Assembly: GCA_900549135.1 (NCBI GenBank)
Contig: URNI01000005.1
Coordinates: 1 to 39,657, forward strand
Direction of reading: 5' to 3'
DNA: 39,657 nucleotides
Source of the DNA: an uncultured Collinsella sp.
Lineage (GTDB): Bacteria > Actinomycetota > Coriobacteriia > Coriobacteriales > Coriobacteriaceae
Shown: positions 33,162 through 39,370 of the stretch, one piece after another
How the letters are laid out: each line of letters begins with the position of its first letter
Numbering within the stretch: the first letter of the stretch is position 1
Notes under the pieces: generated by a model
Seen by the model: only the letters and a program-made list of their open reading frames with translations
The model's database searches: none
What the model was told of the DNA's origin: nothing
Position numbers and translations under genes: made by a program

Positions 33162-33164
33162 CGT

Positions 33165-34148
33165 CTACTCCATCCTCGCTGCCACCTGGGCTGGCGTGCC
33201 CCGGCGGATGCTTCCGGTGATTCCCTGCGCCTTGAGCAGGGATGCGAGCGCCTGCATCTGCGATCGCGTGGCGCTCGGCACCTCGACCGTCCACGCCTCC
33301 AAAGGCTCCGCGACCGGTGCTGGCATGGGTGCCGGCATTGGTGCGGGCATTGGCACTGGCGCGGGCATCGGCTCAGGCTCGGGCGCTGCGATCGGCTCTG
33401 GCTCAGGCTCTGGTTCAGGTTCAGGCTCCGGCTCAGGCTCGGGTGCCATGGCCGCCTTCAGCTCGGCGATTCGCTGGTCTTCCTCGTCGGCCAGACGCGC
33501 CGCGTTCAAGGCGGCTCCGAGGTCGAGCGTGCGGAAGAACTCGCGCTCCGCGTCGGCGTAGTGCGGCATCGCCTCCTGCTGGGCCTTGAGCGTTTCCCAG
33601 TCTCTGGCCACGTCGGACACCTTGGCCTCAAGCGCCTGCTGCGCCTTGATCTCGCCGAAGGTCTTGTTGAGCCACTGCGGCTCATGCAGGCGCTCGTAGG
33701 GGACGACCGGCGCGAGCAGCCCCGCGAACTCCTCGTAGTGCTGCTGTAGGCGCGAGTAGAGCGCGTCCTTGCGCGTCTGCTCGGCCTCGTCAAGCTGCGC
33801 CTTGATGGCGTCGGTTGATTCGTCGATGATGGCCGTGATCTGCTTGCAGCGCCTCTCGAATGCGTCGAGCGGCTTGTTGTACTCGCGCTTCACGGCCTTG
33901 CGGCGTTCGTCGATCTCCTTCTTGATGCCGTTGAGGTAGCTGCGGTCGTGCTTGGCCTCCTTGATGGCCTGGGCGCTCGTGAGGTCGTAGGTGGCGCCCT
34001 CGTAGTCGGCCACGACCTTCTTCACGTGGGCCTCCAACGCGTCCATGTTCGAAGCGATAGTGGCCTCGGTGTAGGTGACCTCAAGCGTGGTGGCCTCGGC
34101 CTCGATGACCTCTGCCTCGACCTGCTGCGGTTCGGTTTCCCTAGCCAT
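33165..34148 (-). CDS. DUF1351 protein
   Basis: A 327-residue protein. The helical region (about 25-210, AIKEAKHDRSYLNGIKKEIDERRKAVKREY) is DUF1351, found next to phage recombinases. A Pro-rich spacer with Glu-Pro and Met-Pro-Ala repeats (about 238-275) links to a short C-terminal domain (MQALASLLKAQGITGSI) similar to that of rRNA small-domain-like modules. Role: probably a partner of ERF; not proven. Confidence 0.85.
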   Translation of the reverse strand: MARETEPQQVEAEVIEAEATTLEVTYTEATIASNMDALEAHVKKVVADYEGATYDLTSAQAIKEAKHDRSYLNGIKKEIDERRKAVKREYNKPLDAFERRCKQITAIIDESTDAIKAQLDEAEQTRKDALYSRLQQHYEEFAGLLAPVVPYERLHEPQWLNKTFGEIKAQQALEAKVSDVARDWETLKAQQEAMPHYADAEREFFRTLDLGAALNAARLADEEDQRIAELKAAMAPEPEPEPEPEPEPEPEPIAAPEPEPMPAPVPMPAPMPAPMPAPVAEPLEAWTVEVPSATRSQMQALASLLKAQGITGSIRRGTPAQVAARME

Positions 34149-34344
34149 AGATCTCGCCCGTCTCGTCGTCGAAGTCCATGGCCTGCTGCTGCTCAGCCAC
34201 GGTGAGCAAAACCGTCTTGCCGCTCTGCTTGATGATGCGGAAGGCGTCGGCGTTGTCGGTCAGGATCTCGAATTGCAGGGTCGCAACGCTGCCCTTCACG
34301 GTGGCCTGCTTGAACTGCGCCTGGATGGCGGCTTCGTTGATCAT
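34141..34344 (-). CDS. Hypothetical early protein, 67 residues
   Basis: Starts MINEAAIQAQFKQATVKGSVATLQFE at ATG 34344 with TAGGAGGTAA upstream. Alpha/beta, acidic end (DFDDETGEIYG). The longer frame is not protein-like. Function unknown. Confidence 0.7.
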   Translation of the reverse strand: MINEAAIQAQFKQATVKGSVATLQFEILTDNADAFRIIKQSGKTVLLTVAEQQQAMDFDDETGEIYG

Positions 34345-34355
34345 GTCGTTACCTC

Positions 34356-34673
34356 CTATTTGATGCCGAGAACGGCGGCAAGGAACGCGCGACCGAACTC
34401 GCGCTCTTCCTCGCTGACGGGCTTGATCTTGTCGGCGATGAACTCGCGGCTCTTGGCGACGCACTTCTCGTCGATCCTGGAAAGCCCGGCCTCGCAAAGC
34501 GCGATCATCACGTGGTAGGCGTTTGCCGCCGTCTCGCCGTCGTTGTTGTCAGGATGCGTGGCGTCGAACATGAGGTTGTTCGCGATGCAGGCGGCGTGGT
34601 CGAGCACTGCTTTGTGGAACTTGGTCCCGTGGAAGTCCTCAAAGCCGTTCTCTTCGAAGTATTTGGCGTTCAT
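34356..34673 (-). CDS. Hypothetical early protein, 105 residues
   Basis: Starts MNAKYFEENGFEDFHGTKFH at ATG 34673; helical. It overlaps the RusA gene end by 4 bp. No family recognised. Confidence 0.7.
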   Translation of the reverse strand: MNAKYFEENGFEDFHGTKFHKAVLDHAACIANNLMFDATHPDNNDGETAANAYHVMIALCEAGLSRIDEKCVAKSREFIADKIKPVSEEEREFGRAFLAAVLGIK

Positions 34674-35131
34674 TTCTTCTCCTTCACGTACTCCTCGACG
34701 AAGTACTCGATGTAGATGTCTATGCGTGGTTTGGTGCCGTATGGGCTTCTTGGCCGCTTGGTGACGGCTCCCGTATCGACCTGCGAATCGTCCTTGAAGG
34801 CGATCCCGTTGAGCGCGTCGCAGGCGAGCTTGCCGAGGTTGTCCCAGTCGGGCTTGCCGAGGTCGGCGCGGCCCTCCCAGTACTTCGGGTTGCTCTTCGC
34901 GAGCGGCCTGGTGGTCGAGATCCGCATCACGACCGGGCCGTCGTGGTCGGCGAAGGTCTCGCCGTATGCCGCGCGGAACGCGTCCTTGATGGCCTTCTCG
35001 GCCTTGAGCGTCTTGGTCGGCGTGTAGGTGCGGTGGTTGCGGTAGTCGGTCATAGGGCGCTGCTTTCCAACAAGCTCTGCTGGGTGCATGGTGATGTGCG
35101 CCGTGGCCGCAAGGGTGCGCTGCCAGCTCAT
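34670..35131 (-). CDS. rusA: RusA-family Holliday junction resolvase
   Basis: A 153-residue protein. The signature is PDWDNLGKLACDALNGIAFKDDSQV, with the catalytic aspartates in DWDN and KDD. The N-terminal beta strand and GKQRPMTDYRNHRTYTP also fit RusA. ATG 35131 overlaps the previous stop; an internal ATG at 35053 would cut off the first beta strand. It resolves crossovers during phage recombination. Confidence 0.93.
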   Translation of the reverse strand: MSWQRTLAATAHITMHPAELVGKQRPMTDYRNHRTYTPTKTLKAEKAIKDAFRAAYGETFADHDGPVVMRISTTRPLAKSNPKYWEGRADLGKPDWDNLGKLACDALNGIAFKDDSQVDTGAVTKRPRSPYGTKPRIDIYIEYFVEEYVKEKK

Positions 35132-35463
35132 TCGCTGAACCCATCGCTCTGGCTGCGGTGCTTGTTGAAGGCTCCGCGCAGCTCCGGGTATCGCGCCTCC
35201 ATGATTCGGGCAAGGGCTGGGGCTATGCCGTTCTTGCAGCCGACGTGCAGCTCGTTGCGCACCATGTTCACCAGGTAGTTGATCGACACGTAGCCCTTCT
35301 CCTTGAGGCGGCGGGCGTTGGAGAGCATGAACCGCCACGCCTCGGGGTTGGCCTCGATCCACTTCTTGGCCTCGGCAACGTCCTGCTCGCCAGCCATGCC
35401 CAGGCCGAAGATCTCAAGCTGGTTGCTCTGGGGTTTGGGGCGGTATATCTCGTCGTTACGCAT
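35128..35463 (-). CDS. Hypothetical early protein, 111 residues
   Basis: Starts MRNDEIYRPKPQSNQLEIFGLG at ATG 35463. Mostly helical with KKWIEANPEAWRFMLSNARRLKEKGYVSINYLVNMVRNEL, a pattern found in small phage proteins near RusA. Function unknown. Confidence 0.7.
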   Translation of the reverse strand: MRNDEIYRPKPQSNQLEIFGLGMAGEQDVAEAKKWIEANPEAWRFMLSNARRLKEKGYVSINYLVNMVRNELHVGCKNGIAPALARIMEARYPELRGAFNKHRSQSDGFSE

Positions 35464-35740
35464 TGAGCACCGCCATGCTGCCCACGGCTCGCTGGGCGTC
35501 GGCAACAGCCTGGTCCATCGTGGGGATGACCCAGAGCCAGAGCACGGCGAGGAAGACCATGAGGGCCGCGAGGAAGCCGACCATGACGCCCGCCTTGAAC
35601 TGCGAGCGCTCAAGCTGCTCCTGCGCCGTCGGGCGCTTGCCCTCGAATGGTATGATGGACGCAGCCTCTTTCGAGGCGGCTACGTAGCGGGTGCCCGATG
35701 TGTGGAAGCTGGGGGCGCTCGCTTTCTTTTTTGTCTGCAT
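35456..35740 (-). CDS. Small membrane protein, 94 residues
   Basis: ATG 35740 is chosen because AAAGGAGA lies upstream. A Lys-rich N-terminus is followed by a hydrophobic segment (about 54-75, GFLAALMVFLAVLWLWVIP). It lies near the start of the early operon, a place used by some phages for membrane-linked exclusion or host-takeover proteins. Function unknown. Confidence 0.65.
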   Translation of the reverse strand: MQTKKKASAPSFHTSGTRYVAASKEAASIIPFEGKRPTAQEQLERSQFKAGVMVGFLAALMVFLAVLWLWVIPTMDQAVADAQRAVGSMAVLNA

Positions 35741-35787
35741 TTCCGTTCTCCTTTCGGTGTTTTCGCAGGTCATTGCTAGGGCGCTTT

Positions 35788-36150
35788 TTAGGGCCTCTTT
35801 TTTGTCGCCTTTTTCGCCCTGCTCTTCTGGCTGTAGTAGCGCTGGCGCTGCCTGTCATTCCTCTTCTCCCTGATCGCCTCCTCCTTCATTGCGTTGGCCT
35901 GTTCGGCGAGGTCTGCCATGTGAAGCTCCTTCGTGCACTCGATGCACCAGCCGTTGACCCTGTTGAGCGGTCGGAACGTCCATTGGCCGCAGCGGGGGCA
36001 CTGCCTGCGCTTGCGGAGTGAGAGTCCGCACTTCCGCGCCATATGCTTCACTGAGTCGATGGAGCGCCCGAGGTCCTTGGCTACCTGCTTGGCGCCGTCT
36101 CCAGCGTGCTCTTCGAGGTATCTGAGTTCACGTGTAGACCACTGCTTCAC
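35788..36150 (-). CDS. DNA-binding-like zinc-ribbon protein
   Basis: A 120-residue protein starting at GTG 36150 (VKQWSTRELRYLEEHAG), which overlaps the preceding stop in GTGA. The N-terminal ~45 residues look like a helix-turn-helix of the GcrA or Myb type (TRELRYLEEHAGDGAKQVAKDLGRSIDSVKHMARKCGLSL). A zinc ribbon follows (CPRCGQW...CIEC). The C-terminus is very basic. It may be an early transcription regulator and is a candidate activator of the ATCTCACG sites (speculative). Confidence 0.68.
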   Translation of the reverse strand: MKQWSTRELRYLEEHAGDGAKQVAKDLGRSIDSVKHMARKCGLSLRKRRQCPRCGQWTFRPLNRVNGWCIECTKELHMADLAEQANAMKEEAIREKRNDRQRQRYYSQKSRAKKATKKRP

Positions 36151-36284
36151 GCCTTCGCTTTTCCCTTCTGCTGGCGTTCCCACTCGCGGTATGCCTGACG
36201 GATCGTCGAGCACATGCCGTCAAAGGCAACTTCGCGGGCGGTCTTGGGCTTCTCTTCCTTCTGTTTGGCCTCTTCGGCTGACAT
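36147..36284 (-). CDS. 45-residue charged early protein
   Basis: ATG 36284 follows the Cro-like stop codon directly. Protein MSAEEAKQKEEKPKTARE... then a short helix (STIRQAYREWERQQ). Stop overlaps the next start in GTGA. No function known. Confidence 0.6.
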   Translation of the reverse strand: MSAEEAKQKEEKPKTAREVAFDGMCSTIRQAYREWERQQKGKAKA

Positions 36285-36509
36285 TTAGACCGCTACGCCT
36301 TTTGATGTGCGCTCCTCGACTAACCCGGCGAGGTAGTCAACAGAGCATCCGTAGAGCTTTGCCAAGTTGATTGCGTCTGGAACCAGTAGCGGTGAACTCT
36401 CGCCACGCTCCCACTTGCCGATAACGTATTCGGAGCGGTGGATCTTTTCACCGACTTCTTCTCTGGTCAGGCCTGCCCGCTTACGCTCGGACACAAGATT
36501 GTTGAGCAT
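36285..36509 (-). CDS. Cro-like HTH regulator (XRE family)
   Basis: A 74-residue protein with a helix-turn-helix (ERKRAGLTREEVGEKIHRSEYVIGKWERGESSP). It is the first gene of the leftward early operon, divergent from the CI-like repressor, and has AAAGGAGG upstream. It probably binds the TACAAG-type operators and represses the repressor promoter. Confidence 0.85.
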   Translation of the reverse strand: MLNNLVSERKRAGLTREEVGEKIHRSEYVIGKWERGESSPLLVPDAINLAKLYGCSVDYLAGLVEERTSKGVAV

Positions 36510-36612
36510 TGTTTCCTCCTTTGCACTAGTTTCTTGTGCCTGAATGGCACTATATACAAGATTCTTGTATCTGTAAACCCTAAAAGTTTGCTATTAGTAC
36601 AAGTTTCTTGTA
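36492..36612. promoter_or_regulatory. Operator array of the lysis/lysogeny switch
   Basis: Two near-perfect 15-bp palindromes, TACAAGATTCTTGTA (36555-36569) and TACAAGTTTCTTGTA (36598-36612), and two weaker copies, CACTAGTTTCTTGTG (36524-36538) and CACAAGATTGTTGAG (36492-36506). Centres are 32, 31 and 43 bp apart, close to whole helical turns. The last copy covers the first codons of the Cro-like gene. Confidence 0.8.
36549..36577 (-). promoter_or_regulatory. Leftward early (lytic) promoter
   Basis: On the minus strand TTTACA (36572-36577), a 17-bp spacer, and TATAGT (36549-36554) form a good sigma70-type promoter for the Cro-like early operon. The operator 36555-36569 fills the spacer, so a bound repressor would block it. 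Confidence 0.75.
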
Positions 36613-36616
36613 TGCT
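36588..36616 (+). promoter_or_regulatory. Rightward repressor (lysogenic) promoter
   Basis: TTGCTA (36588-36593), a 17-bp spacer and TATGCT (36611-36616) lie 27 bp before the repressor start. The operator 36598-36612 lies in the spacer and overlaps the -10 box. Weaker than the leftward promoter by match to consensus. Confidence 0.6.
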
Positions 36617-36643
36617 TCAACTATCCTAAGTTAGGGGTGAGAT

Positions 36644-36967
36644 ATGAGCCTTAAAGACCTACGGCAGCGTTCAGGGCTGACCCAGAAAGAAGCTGCTAGC
36701 GTGTTCGGCCTTAAATACCGCACGTACCAAAACTACGAGCTTGGAAATACAAGTCCTGATATGGATACTGCGGCAGAGTTCGCCCGGTATTTCAAATGCA
36801 CAATTGGTGAACTGTTCGATCTCGAAGAGGGCGATGGCGAACAGATGGGAAGCGCCGAGCGCGAATTACTAACGCTCTTTAACGCCATGAATAAAGAGGG
36901 CCGCAAGGCATTACTTGCGGCAGCAAACGGAATCGCCGAGGCTTTCCCGGCGACAAGGAAGGAGTAG
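36644..36967 (+). CDS. CI-like phage repressor (XRE family, no peptidase domain)
   Basis: A 107-residue protein with an HTH at about 3-60 (LKDLRQRSGLTQKEAASVFGLKYRTYQNYELG) and an FDLEEGDGEQ linker. The C-terminal ~40 residues are helical (ELLTLFNAMNKEGRKALLAAANGIAEA), likely for dimerisation. It lacks the LexA-like self-cleavage domain, so induction probably needs an antirepressor or other signal. It should bind the TACAAG palindromes and hold the early promoter off. Confidence 0.87.
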   Translation: MSLKDLRQRSGLTQKEAASVFGLKYRTYQNYELGNTSPDMDTAAEFARYFKCTIGELFDLEEGDGEQMGSAERELLTLFNAMNKEGRKALLAAANGIAEAFPATRKE

Positions 36968-36969
36968 CC

Positions 36970-37509
36970 GTGGCATTGAAAGATATGATGAAGGACATGG
37001 CAAATGCAGCTGTGTCGCAGGCGCAGAGCGCTGTACAAGATGCAATCGACCGTGACCAGCAAACCATAAATGGTCAAGGCACTAGTGGCGTTGTGCAGGG
37101 TGTGATGGGGCACTACTCTGAGCTTTCGACCGAATCCGCTCAGCAGCAATATGGCATGTATCTCATGCGTGGAGAGTCGTTCACGCGCTGCTTTGCGCTC
37201 GTGCGTGACAAGATGCTGTTCACGGACCGCAGAATCGTCTTCATCGACCACCAGGGCATGACTGGCGCCAAGGCAGCGGCCGTGTCCATCGACCTCCAAA
37301 GCATCGTCGGGGTGCGCCTTGAGACGGCCGGTATGGGCTTCGACCACGCCGAGCTGTCGTTCGCGTACATCACAAGCCCGTACTACAAGGTCCAAGGCGT
37401 GCAGACGGAGACCAAGACGCTTGAGTTCCCGAAGGGCTTCGACGTCCAGGGTCTCTACTCGCTGCTCTCGGAGCTCGCATACGAGAACGTGCGCCGCATC
37501 AACGCATAG
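36970..37509 (+). CDS. PH-domain protein co-expressed with the repressor
   Basis: A 179-residue protein starting 2 bp after the repressor stop. Residues about 1-55 are helical (MALKDMMKDMANAAVSQAQSAVQDAIDRDQQ). Residues about 58-175 match the bacterial pleckstrin-homology fold (bPH, YvbH type): YLMRGESFTRCFALVRDKMLFTDRRIVFIDHQG. Being in the lysogenic operon it is probably made in lysogens and may change host traits such as phage exclusion or membrane stress. Its role is unknown. Confidence 0.8.
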   Translation: MALKDMMKDMANAAVSQAQSAVQDAIDRDQQTINGQGTSGVVQGVMGHYSELSTESAQQQYGMYLMRGESFTRCFALVRDKMLFTDRRIVFIDHQGMTGAKAAAVSIDLQSIVGVRLETAGMGFDHAELSFAYITSPYYKVQGVQTETKTLEFPKGFDVQGLYSLLSELAYENVRRINA

Positions 37510-37517
37510 AAAAGAAG

Positions 37518-37562
37518 AAGCCCCACGGGGTCATAGCGCTGCAACGCTGCCCGCGGGGCTTT
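37518..37562 (+). terminator. Intrinsic terminator after the repressor operon
   Basis: AAGCCCC (37518-37524) pairs with GGGGCTT (37555/37556-37562), with an inner AGCG/CGCT stem, and a short T-run follows. It starts 9 bp after the PH-domain gene. Confidence 0.7.
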
Positions 37563-37597
37563 CCTAAAGAACCTCTGAAAGGAGGCCGTTTCCAATT

Positions 37598-39037
37598 ATG
37601 CCAAAAACTGCGGTGATATACGCCCGCTTTTCATGCAACAAGCAGCGCGAGGCCTCGATAGATGATCAGCTGCGCATCTGCCGCCAGTGGTGCCAGCGCG
37701 AGAGGTACGCCATCGTGGCGGAATACTGCGACTATGCCATAAGCGGTCGTACCGATGACCGCCCCGAGTTCCAGCGCATGGTAGCCAACGCGGGTGAGAG
37801 CGACATAGTGCTTGTGTACATGATGGATCGCTTCAGCCGTGGGGAGTATGACGCGCCCATATACAAGCGCGAGCTTGCCCAGCACGGCGTGAAGCTCGTC
37901 TCGGCGCTTGAACAGATACCAGATTCGCCCGAGGGCATCATTTACGAGAAGCTGCTTGAGGGCCTTGCGGCATGCGAGTCGAAGAAGACCGCGATCCGCA
38001 CGAGGCGCGGCATGGAGGGCAACGCGCTCAAGTGCAAGACCAACGGCGTGCGCGTGTTCGGCTACGCCAGCAACGAGGCCGACGAGTACGTGATCGACGA
38101 GGACGAGGCCGCTTTCGTGCGCGAGGCGTTCAAGCGGCGCATAGCAAAGGAGACCACCAACTCGATAGCTCGCGACTTCGCGGCACGCGGGGTCAAGACC
38201 TCGCAGGGAAACCCGTGCGGCTACTCGATGGTCGAGCGGATGGTGAAGAACCGGAAGTACACGGGGCGCTACGAGTGGGGCGGCGTTGTCAAAGAGGGCG
38301 GCATGCCCGCGATCATCGACGAGGTGACGTTCATGGAGGCACAGGGCATACGCGCGGCCAAGGAGCGCAGCGCGGAGAGCTGGGGCGACTTCGCCCTTTC
38401 TGGCAAGGCGATCTGCGCGGGCTGCGGGCGCAACCTGCAAGGCGTGAGCGGGCGCGGGCGCGGCAACCGCAAGTACGAGTACTACCGCTGCCACGACGGA
38501 TGCGTTAAGCCCGTCAGGCGCGAGGAGCTTGAGGGCGAGATCGTCAAGGCGCTGCGGGCTCTTCTGCAAGACCGCGAGGAGGCCTTGAGGATAGCCCGCA
38601 TGGTGGCGGAAAGCTCGGACGGCGCGGAGGTGGCGGCGAGGCGCAAGCAGGCCGCCCAATCGCTCTCGGCCGCCGAGCGCGGCCTGAAGAACATCCTCAA
38701 CGCCATCGAACAGGGCATAATCGCCCCTGGCGCGAAGGAGCGCATAGCGGAGCTTGAGCACCAGCGCGACCGCGCCAAGCTCGACCTTGAGGCGATCAGG
38801 GACGAGCAGATAGACCCCGAGCGGCTGGCCGACTTCCTGCAATGCGGCTCCGCCCTGGACGACGCGACTCTATTGAAGGCGTTCGTATACCAGGCGAGCG
38901 TGAGCGACGAAGAGTGCATAGTGACGCTGAACTACGACGTGGAAAACAACGAACCCGCCAGACTTGACATCCAGCGGGTTCGTACAAAATGCAAATGGTG
39001 CCCCCAGCGGGATTCGAACCCGCGATATCCACCTTGA
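37598..39037 (+). CDS. int: Large serine integrase (prophage form, C-terminus encoded in host tRNA antisense)
   Basis: A 479-residue recombinase. The resolvase catalytic domain (about 1-150) has Ser12 in YARFSCNKQR and DRFSRGEYD. The Recombinase domain (about 165-270) is followed by a zinc ribbon (CAGCGRNL...YYRCHDGC), a coiled coil (about 345-395) and the C-terminal part. It catalyses integration between attP and attB; excision needs a directionality factor not identified here. SD AAAGGAGG precedes ATG. The last 11 codons after the att core come from the antisense strand of tRNA-Glu. In the circular phage the frame would run 25 codons into 3683-3757 and end -RAA. Confidence 0.96.
   Translation: MPKTAVIYARFSCNKQREASIDDQLRICRQWCQRERYAIVAEYCDYAISGRTDDRPEFQRMVANAGESDIVLVYMMDRFSRGEYDAPIYKRELAQHGVKLVSALEQIPDSPEGIIYEKLLEGLAACESKKTAIRTRRGMEGNALKCKTNGVRVFGYASNEADEYVIDEDEAAFVREAFKRRIAKETTNSIARDFAARGVKTSQGNPCGYSMVERMVKNRKYTGRYEWGGVVKEGGMPAIIDEVTFMEAQGIRAAKERSAESWGDFALSGKAICAGCGRNLQGVSGRGRGNRKYEYYRCHDGCVKPVRREELEGEIVKALRALLQDREEALRIARMVAESSDGAEVAARRKQAAQSLSAAERGLKNILNAIEQGIIAPGAKERIAELEHQRDRAKLDLEAIRDEQIDPERLADFLQCGSALDDATLLKAFVYQASVSDEECIVTLNYDVENNEPARLDIQRVRTKCKWCPQRDSNPRYPP
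38992..39001. other. attR core (prophage right end)
   Basis: Second copy of CAAATGGTGC. It holds the 3' CCA end of tRNA-Glu, so the tRNA stays intact after integration, and it lies inside the integrase reading frame (codons TGC AAA TGG TGC). Confidence 0.75.
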
Positions 39038-39072
39038 AAGGGTGGCGTCCTTGGCCGCTAGACGATGGGGAC
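38996..39072 (-). tRNA. tRNA-Glu (anticodon UUC), CCA encoded
   Basis: The minus strand gives a full cloverleaf: acceptor GTCCCCA/TGGGGGC with one G-U pair, D-arm, anticodon loop CTTTCAA (anticodon TTC), T-arm GCGGG-TTCGAAT-CCCGC, discriminator A and CCA. Its 3' end is the integration site. A TATACT -10 box lies just upstream on the minus strand (about 39085-39090). Confidence 0.95.
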
Positions 39073-39172
39073 AGCGGGAAAGAGTATAGCAGACTTTTTT
39101 GCCGGCGCGTATATCGTTGGCAAACTGGAAAACCACCACACAGGAGTAGGCTTCTATTCCGATTTTCAAATA

Positions 39173-39307
39173 TCTCAATCTGTAACATCTGGGCGGGCAA
39201 ATCGGCTCTATCTGTTACAGATCGAGACAGACGGCGGGCATCGGGACGAACATCTCATTCTGTAACAGTAAGACGACTTTTATCGGTCTAAATGTTACAG
39301 ATCGAGA
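39173..39307. repeat. Four 15-bp repeats alternating in direction, exactly 40 bp apart
   Basis: Arms at 39173-39187, 39213-39227, 39253-39267 and 39293-39307. Arms 2 and 4 read TGTTACAGATCGAGA. Arms 1 and 3 read TCTCAATCTGTAACA and TCTCATTCTGTAACA, that is the reverse complement with one or two changes. All three gaps are 25 bp and differ in sequence. It lies on the host side, upstream of tRNA-Glu. Confidence 0.75.
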
Positions 39308-39330
39308 CAAGCTGCCGTGGCAGGTCAAAA

Positions 39331-39363
39331 CCACCACAAAGGTGCCTGTCCCCTTTGTGGTGG
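39331..39363. repeat. Perfect 12-bp inverted repeat CCACCACAAAGG
   Basis: CCACCACAAAGG (39331-39342), a 9-bp loop, then CCTTTGTGGTGG (39352-39363). It lies 7 bp after the gatD stop codon on the minus strand, so it may end that transcript, although no T-run follows. AAAACCACCACA also occurs at 39129-39140. Confidence 0.65.
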
Positions 39364-39370
39364 CGGGGCG

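Larger units (their letters stand above)
3673..39001. mobile_element. Complete temperate siphovirus prophage, ~35.3 kb
   Basis: The element is bounded by the 10-bp direct repeat and has every expected module: packaging, head, tail, lysis, recombination/replication, immunity and a serine integrase at the right end. A tape measure of 851 residues, a separate major tail protein and no sheath gene indicate a long non-contractile tail. At roughly 1.5 Angstrom per residue the tail would be near 125 nm (inference). Head genes are of HK97 type. The only visible damage is in the cytosine methyltransferase. Confidence 0.93.

Noticed and set aside
31185..33749. 854-residue open frame on the + strand
   Set aside because: Antisense to DUF6291, SSB and ERF genes, all of which have clear family motifs. 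A product of GC-rich codon bias.
37631..38842. 403-residue open frame antisense to the integrase
   Set aside because: The + strand serine integrase is certain; this frame shows only a Leu/Ala/His-rich shadow.
39173..39307. Small CRISPR array
   Set aside because: Repeats alternate in direction, are only 15 bp long, and no cas genes are in the window.
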